Shown here one piece after another: positions 56,329 through 64,000 of a stretch of DNA of 64,000 bases. The notes beneath the pieces were generated by a model. It did no database searches and was not told the origin of the DNA. It worked only from the letters and a program-made list of their open reading frames with translations. Each line of letters begins with the position of its first letter. Position 1 is the stretch's first letter. The position numbers were made by a program, and so were the translations under genes. The stretch is from Liolophura sinensis (taxonomy: Eukaryota > Mollusca > Polyplacophora > Chitonida > Chitonidae): the NCBI RefSeq assembly GCF_032854445.1, contig NC_088305.1, positions 11,163,606 to 11,227,605 on the forward strand, read 5' to 3'.

Positions 56329-59300
56329 TCATCGCTTAGCAACTTTAATCCACACCTCCTCACTGACATGAGTCACAGGTCCAAAGACAGGCTTTATGTT
56401 CTGATCTTCAACCAGCTTGAAGCAGAACCTCCCAACTAGCGTTGCCAGGACAACGGCGGTCTCCACGTAAGCAAATCTGTAACCGGGGCAAATCCTCTTC
56501 CCCGCCAGACCAAACGGAGAAAACACATGACCTTGCCGCTTCTTCATGTTTTCTGCGCTGAATCTCTCCGGATCAAATCTGACAGGAAAATTTAGCACCA
56601 GTTTTCATTTCTTATGCCATACTATTTGTAACATTACGGTACTGGCCATAGTCAAATGGTCTGAGCTGTTAACTTTTCAAATGCTATGACAAACAACTTA
56701 AGGTGCAGGTTCAAACCCGGCTTTGGACAGGGAAGTTGTAGATTCTCTCGACCTTAAAGGCAAAGAAAACACTAAAATAAAGTACTTATCAGATGAAACA
56801 TCATTAATCACTGTCCAGAAAAATAGTTTGAGTTACTTTTTTAGGATTTATCTAACCGACTATTCTATTGTGGTTTGTTGGGACCCGGAGGGTATCAGTG
56901 ACGTCACATCAATATTTTTGGCTTGAAATAGTTTGTTTCAAGGCCCATTTGTTAAATGCATTCATAGCTCTAAATGAAGATGCATTCTGAATGATGAAAT
57001 GCAGCAATTTTGGTGTGTCATGTGTCAAAAAGCTGAAATGACATCACTGGTCCCAATATGTCAGAAAAGTTTTAAAATGCATTTTACTTTTTACCGTCAA
57101 AAAATAATCTAAAAAAATAAATCCAACTAATTATTATAATAACAATATTTAATAATCTTTCATCTGACGTACTTCATGCTAGTGTGCTCTTGGCCTTTAA
57201 TATTTATGGGGGACCTGGGGGACAATAATCCATCAGCAATGCTCACCGGGCACTGTGTGCTGCCTAACATTTGTTGTAGACCATTTGTCTTCCAGCACTA
57301 TGACGCACAAGTCTGTATGTCACATGCGTGGAAAGTTTGATCAAAAAGTTGTCAGATGTCGGTGGTTTACCCTGTGCGTCTCTATTTCTTTCACCCCAAA
57401 AACTTTTTTTTTTTCTTTCATGAGTGAAAAAGTCTCCAATATGGTCTTAAACAACAATTAAACCAATTAAGATAATTCTGCACCAGCAAAATGGAGGTAT
57501 ACATGTTACTTTGTATTTTGAAGAAACTGAACAGAACTCAACAGATTTGAAGCAGTGGGAGCATGCTGCAAGGCACATAAATCAGGGTTCACGCTGCATG
57601 GCCTGTTAATCAGGCGTCATGCTGCAGGGCCAATAAATCAGGTGTCACGCTGCAAGGCTCCCTATTGAAATCTTGAATACAAGCGTCGCGCTGCAAGGCT
57701 CCCTATTGAAATCTTGAAAGCTGAAAGTAACAACAGTCTTCAAACCATGGCCGAGGTGGTTAGCGTGCAAGTGCGGCACAATGGCCCATGAGCCTCTGAG
57801 CCTATGTAGTGGCTGTGAGTTCAAGTCCAGCTCATGTTGACTTCCTCTCCGGTCATACATGGCAAGGTTTGACAGCAACCTGCGGATGGTTATGGGTTTC
57901 CTCCAGGCTCTGCTCAGTTTCCTCCAACCATAATGCCGTCGTATAAGCGATGTATTCTTGTATACAGCATGAAACAGCAATCAAACCAACAAATAAATCA
58001 AACCCTAGTCTTCTTTACCCTAGTCATCTTTACCTGAGATTCACACTGCATATTGCTAAGATGCTACAGTACTGATACAGGCATTTTAACCTAAATCAAA
58101 CCTCACCTTGTAGGGTCTGGCCAGTACTTCTCATCTTGTAACATGACTCCCAGGGCAGTTATTATTGGGGTCTGTAAACAGGCGATACAGAAATGAGTCA
58201 AAACTAGATGTTCATAAAACACATGTTCCCCCTCCCCCACCCCGCCCACCTCCTTTTTTTATTAAAACATTACGTGGAGTGTCCGGAAACACTCAGTTCA
58301 GCAGCTCAGACAAGACTGCTCAAAGCATAACACTTTAATAAACACAAAGAAAATTGTAACAAATGTATAAATGCTGGTAAAAACGAAGAAAAAAAATATC
58401 GAACATTAAGGCAATGTTCTTAATAAATTGACGACATTATGACAATATCGCTAAGCGAGTGCATTTCTGAATCCTGTGTACAAAAAACATATTAATGCAT
58501 ACTGGTATTCATATATACCTGACATGCACCTCGTGTTCTACAGACTGTGGATAAGGGCACAACAGCTGTAACTTTAGGCAAAAAAAAACCAAGGTAAGGT
58601 TAACATGTTTCATAATTCCTCAACCATTTTGCATGTGAAAGAACAACTTTTAAGTGCAGTTTATGATCATTTTTAATATGATTTTGGAGACAAAACTACA
58701 TTGGATGCATTGGCCACGTTCAGGGCTTCTCGTAAAGTATAATTTTATCAGGCTACACAAAACGATGCCCTCAGAATATTCTGAAATAAACACCTTGCAA
58801 ATATGCGGAAAGGTTGAAGAATTAAGGTATGGAAAAAAAAAAAGCTGAAAATTGGTGAACCTGCTTGGATTTTGTTTTAAACCACAGCCATTTCTTTTCC
58901 CTTGAGTAAGAGGCTGTCCATTATATTGGACTTTGTTTAATTCTGATGTTGTCCTATTCAAAGTTTCTGTCCAATCTAACTTGAGACAGAAATACACACA
59001 TCAAAGATCCAATCACAACAGGTGCTCACCCTTTTCTGTATGAGGTATCCCCCCAGCTCCACGTCATCATCAAGGAACTTAGCAGCCCAGGAAGCCACAA
59101 CTGAGCACCTCAGTGTCTCCTCTTGAACTTGGCGAAGGTATCTGAAAAGGTAAATTGGGTGGTTAAATATCGCACGAGGTAAATTGTAACTAAATGCCTT
59201 GTTAAAGACATCAATGTTTAATTAATTGCTGGAATTAGGGTGCCCAGCTCTTTGTGCTAGGAACCCTATTGAAGTTGCTCACATTATTCTTCCTAGACAT

Positions 59301-62300
59301 CCACTTCTGTTTTATTTTCAATGTTCTCATTACCACATCGAATGCCATTTACAGTCTCATGTTTTCAACTTGTTCTCACTGGAATACGCCATTAAATCCT
59401 AATCATTCATTCATTCTTCCTTGACATCAACGATTATAAAATGAATACCATTTGAGTTTCGATGAAACTTCATCAGCCTACTACCAGCCCGGATAGCACA
59501 GTTGGTATAGCGTCCGCTTCGGGACCGGTAGATCCAGGATCAATCCTTGATCGAGTCACACCTAAGACTTTAAAAAGAGGAAGTTGGAACATCCTCGCTT
59601 GGCGTTCAGCATGAAGGGGATAGTGCAAGGACTGGCTGACCCATATCAGTATAATCCCTTGGACGGAGCGCCTTACTTACCTTCGGTAAGTTGGGAGCAA
59701 AAAATTTGAACGTTTTTAGTAGTGCAGGTCATGTGACTTAGCGATTATATTGGATTTTGTTCAAAACCTTTAAAAAACTTCCCCATGAGGAAGTCATATT
59801 CAGCGTACACAGACTGAGGAGGGCACACCCAGTGTACACAGACTGAGAAAAACACACCCAGTGTACACACACTGAGGAAGGCACACCCAGTGCACTCACA
59901 CTAAGGAAGACATGCAGTGCACTCAGACTGAGGAAGGCACACCCAGTGTACACAGATGAAAGCACACCCAGTGTACATAGACAGAGAAAGGCACACCCAG
60001 TGCACTAAGACTGAGGAAGGCACATCCAGTGCACTCAGACTGAGGAAGGCACACCCAGTGTACACAGACTGAGGAAGACACATCCAGTGCACTAAGACTA
60101 AGGAAGGCATATCCAGTGCTCTCAGACTGAGGAAGGTACACCCAGTGTACACGAACTGAGGAAGACACATCCAGTGTACTCAGAATGAAGAAGGCACACC
60201 CAGTGCACACAGACTGAGGAAGACACATCCAGCGCACTCCAACTGAGGAAGGCACACCCAGTGTACACAGACTGAGGAAGTCACACCCAGTGTACACAGA
60301 CTGAGGAAGACAAACCCAGTGTACAAAGACTAAAGAAGACACACCCAGTGTACACAGACTGATGAAGACACACCCAGTGTACACAGACTGATGAAAGCAC
60401 ACCCAGTGTACACACACTGAGGAAAACACACCCAGTGTACACACACTGAGGAAGGCACACCCAGCGCACTCAGACTGAGTAAGGCACACCCAGTGCACTC
60501 AGACTGAGGAAGGCAAACCCAGTGTACACAGACTGAGGAAGGCAAAGCCAGTGTACACACACTGAGGAAGGCACATCCAGTGTACACAGACTGAGGAAGG
60601 CAAACCCAGAGTACACAGACTGAGGAAGACAAACCCAGAGTACACAGACTGAGTAAGGCACATCCAGTGTACACAGACTGAGGAAGGCAAACCCAGAGTA
60701 CACAGACTGAGGAAGGCAAACCCAGAGTACACAGACTGAGGAAGGCAAACCCAGAGTACACAGACTGAGGAAGGCACACCCAGCGCACTCAGACTGAGTA
60801 AGGCACACCCAGTGCACTCACACTAAGGAAGACATGCAGTGTACACAGACTGAGGAAGGCACATCCAGTGTACACAGACTGAGGAAGGCAAACCCAGAGT
60901 ACACAGACTGAGGAAGGCAAACCCAGTGTACACAGACTGAGAAAGGCACACCCAGTGCACTAAGACTGAGGAAGGCAAACCCAGTGTACACAGACTGAGG
61001 AAGGCAAATCCAGTGTACACAGACTGAGGAAGACACATCCAGCGCACTCCAACTGAGGAAGACACACCCAGTGTACACAGACTGAGGAAGGCACATCCAG
61101 TGTACACAGACTGAGTAAGGCACATCCAGTGTACACAGACTGAGGAAGACGCATCCAGCGCACTCCAACTGAGGAAGACACACCCAGTGTACACAGACTG
61201 AGGAAGGCACATTCAGTGTACACAGACTGAGGAAGGCACATTCAGTGTACACAGACTGAGCAGGGTACACCCAGTGTACACAGACTGAGGAAGAAACACC
61301 TTGTCAGTTATCACGCCCTCTCAGTTATCATACCCTCTCAGTAATCATTCCCTCTCAGTTATCATGCCTTCTCAGTTATCATGTGCTCTCAGTTACAATG
61401 CGCTCGGTTATCATACCCTCTCAGTTCTCGTGCCCTCTCAGTTATCATGTAGTCTTAGTTACCATACAATCTCAATTATCATGGGCTCTCAGTTATCATG
61501 CACTCCAAGTTATCATGCATGATCAGTTATCATGCACTCTCAGTAATCGTGCCCTCTCAGTTATCATGCTCTCTCAGTAATCGTCTCCATTACCACACCC
61601 TCTCGGTTATCACACCCTCTCAGTTACGATGCATTCTCAGTTATTATGCATTCTCAGTTGTCATGTACTCTCAGTTTTCATGCACTCTAAGTCATCATGC
61701 TCTCTTAGTTATCGGGACCTTCGTGGCTCAGTCGGTTAGTGCGCTAGCGCAGCGTAATGACCCAGGAGCCTCACACCAATGCGGTCGCTGTGAGTTCAAG
61801 TCCAGCTCATGCTGGCTTCCTCTCTGGCCGTAAGTGGGAAGGTCTGCCAGCAACCTGCGGATGGTCGTGGGTTTCCCCCGTGCTCTACCCGGTTTCCTGG
61901 CCGCCGTCTTATAAGTGAAATATTCTTGAGTACGGCGTAAAAACACCAATCAGATAAATAAATCAATCTTAGTTATCATGCACTCCCAGTAATCATGCCC
62001 TCTCAGTTATCATGCACAGATGTAGCATACTCACGTCAGATTGTTGATGTTTGTAGGGTTAACATTATCTCCACCCAGCACAGTCTGTATTTCTGTGGCC
62101 AGCTTTTCCTGAGCATCTTGGTCACAGGCCAGGAAGTACAGAGCCCAAGTCAGCACTTTGAGAGAGAACAGGGTTAAACATGCATTACAGTTTTATACTG
62201 CAATTCTACAAAACTTTTCGGCAAGTTAATGCTTACTTTGACGAAAGAAAATTTTAATTACATGGGTGATTTGCACTCAATTTTGCGAAATCAAGTAAAA

Positions 62301-63059
62301 GGTTAGATCGAATTTAATCCAAAAAGGGTAACCCCCAGCAAGTCTTTATACAGTACACGCAATGTAAGTATCATTAAAACTGGCCCAGTAATAGCTAGAG
62401 ACAACAACAGGGAAATAAAAGTGGAACATCCCAATGAAGGGAGATAATTCAAATAAGGGGGGATAACTCAAATAAAGGGGGATAACTCAAATAAAGGGGG
62501 ATAACTCAAATAAACACTGTCTGCATATTCTCACACAATCTCAATCTCCTAAGAGGATAGTACAGAAGTTCTGAAACATCACAGGACACGTGGAATTTGA
62601 ATTTTCACACTTTTTATTTCTCTCACAAAACAAGCCAGTAACAAAATTATCCACATGTAACATCTGATTGGCTGAGAGTTCATACAGGTTGACTTGCCCA
62701 TAAAACACAGAATAAAATTAATGCTGCCTTACTTCAATAATAATAATTAAGATCTGGGATTTAAATTTCACACTTTTTCCCACCAAACAAGCCAGTAACC
62801 CTGTTACACACCTGTAGCATATTAGTGCATACCTACAATGCAGGTAATTTCTGACTGAATGAGAGACTCTACTTACTGTTTCCTGTGGTGTGGAACCCAC
62901 CAATCATATAGCTGAGGCCGTCGGCAAAGACACGATCCAGGTTGATGGGCGAGTCCAGGGACATGAGGTAGTCTATGAACAGAACCTTGTCATCCCTTGC
63001 CCTCTCCAACTGCTTATGCTGAATTACCTCCTCAACAATTCTGTATATTGTAGATTTCC
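56329..63059 (-). CDS. Second copy of gene B (B'), exons 7-11 only within the window
   Basis: Exons in transcript order: 63059-62877, 62155-62035, 59141-59030, 58171-58107, 56578-56329. The encoded peptides appear identical to gene B exons 7-11 (GGFHTTGN, EETLRCS, GLAGKRICPG), with the same splice sites. Exons 1-6, including the exon-3 position that is frameshifted in gene B, would lie beyond 64000. Whether B' is intact is unknown. Confidence 0.85.
59801..61299 (-). repeat. Minisatellite, 29-nt unit (copy 2)
   Basis: Same length (1499 bp) and, as far as I can compare by eye, the same order of unit variants as 22452-23950. Confidence 0.95.
61714..61966 (+). mobile_element. Nin-like tRNA SINE inside the minisatellite (copy 2)
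   Basis: Counterpart of 24365-24617 with the same flanking repeat and only a few base changes. Confidence 0.85.
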
Positions 63060-63935
63060 CTGTCAACAATTGTCTACATTGTATATCCCTGTCAACAAAT
63101 CTGTACATTGTTGATTTCTTTATCAACAATACAGTACCATATAGATTTCCCTGTCAACAATTCAGGACACTGAAGATTTCCCTGTAAACAATTCTGTATA
63201 TTGAAGATTTCTCTGTTAACAATTCAGTACATTTTAGTTCCCTGTCAACAATTCTACACATTGTATATTTCTCTTTTAACAAGTTCTCACATTGTAGATT
63301 TCCCTGTCAACAATTCTACACATTGTATATTTCCCTGTCTACAATTCTGTACATTGAAGATTTCTCTGTCAACAATTCAGTACATTTTAGATCCCTGTCA
63401 ACAATTCTGTACACTGAAGATTTCTCTGTCAACAATTCAGTACATTTTAGATCCCTGTCAACAATTCTGTACACTGAAGATTTCTCTGTCAACAATTCAG
63501 TAAATTTTAGATCCCTGTCAACAATTCTATATTTCCCTGTTAACAAATCTGTACATTGTGAATTTCCCTGTCAACAATTCCGCACATCGTATATTTCCCT
63601 GTCAACAATTCTGTACAGTGAAGATTTTTCTGTCAACAATTCAGTACACTGTAGATCCTAGTCAACAATTCCACACTTTGTATATTTCCCTGTCAACAAA
63701 TCTGTACATTATTGATTTCCCTGTCAACAATTCTATGCATTGTAGATTTCCTTGTCAATAATTCTGTACACTGTAGATTTCCCTGTCAACAATTCTGTGC
63801 ATTGTACATTTCTCTTCTTTACATTGTAAGTTAACCTGTCAAGTATTCTGCACACTCTAAATTTCTCTTTCAAAATACCTCTATACTGTAGATTTCCCTG
63901 TCAGCAACTGTGTTGACCTTATATTTCCTTGTCTA
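63060..63935 (-). repeat. Exon-7-derived minisatellite (copy 2)
   Basis: Counterpart of 25711-26585, near-identical in sequence and length, abutting B' exon 7. Confidence 0.88.
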
Positions 63936-64000
63936 CAATCATGTAGAATAATTATAGCGTAGAATTTTCAATAGAAATAATAAAGACTGAAGAAGTTTTT

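Larger units (their letters stand above)
41577..64000. repeat. Tandem segmental duplication, second unit (cut by window end)
   Basis: It is colinear with 4318 to about 26650. Offsets are 37259 at the start, 37257-37277 through gene A, 37377 near 16.8 kb, then 37348-37349 from about 17.7 kb onward. Indels include a 138-bp extra stretch at 53155-53292 and a 29-bp loss near 55062. The SINEs and minisatellites of unit 1 are all present at matching places. Confidence 0.92.

Overview
The window is eukaryotic, AT-rich and intron-rich, and most likely comes from a mollusc. The evidence is several tRNA-derived SINEs whose body ends in the TATAAGTGAAATATTCTTGAG / CAATCAAATAAATAAA type (the Nin-like class I associate with molluscs), a second SINE family ending in ACTCACTCACTC, and recurrent GGGGGATAACTC motifs. 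The species call rests on memory of these families, not on a search.

The genes are cytochrome P450s of the CYP20 type. Gene A (+, 3258-13940) has 11 exons that join in phase to 470 codons. It starts MLDFVIFAVTFVV, very like vertebrate CYP20A1, and has ETLR and GKRTCPG motifs. Gene B (-, 40107-18981) is a paralogue with the same 11-exon plan, tail-to-tail with A. It carries an apparent 1-nt deletion in exon 3, and nearly every intron holds its own minisatellite. Head-to-head with gene B at 40585 is the first exon of an unrelated secreted, Thr-rich protein whose other exons are not seen.

From about 41577 to the window end the sequence repeats the stretch from 4318 to about 26650 (offset about 37.26-37.35 kb). 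This second unit holds A' (+, 42319-51197; exons 2-11, no exon 1) and the 3' five exons of B' (-, 56329-63059; the rest lies beyond the window). The breakpoint is in intron 1 of gene A, so the inner junction holds two incomplete genes: the orphan secreted exon and the headless A'. The left part of the duplicate (to about 17.7 kb) differs by many SNPs and indels, while the right part is almost identical, including a 1.5-kb minisatellite. Either a recent tandem duplication with partial homogenisation or an assembly artefact from two haplotypes could explain this.

Layout: 1-3257 upstream flank; 3258-13940 gene A; 13941-18980 convergent intergenic SINE-rich stretch; 18981-40107 gene B with minisatellites; 40108-40584 probable bidirectional promoter; 40585-40738 secreted exon; 40739-41576 flank; 41577-64000 second duplicate unit. 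No RNA gene, CRISPR array or prokaryotic feature was found.
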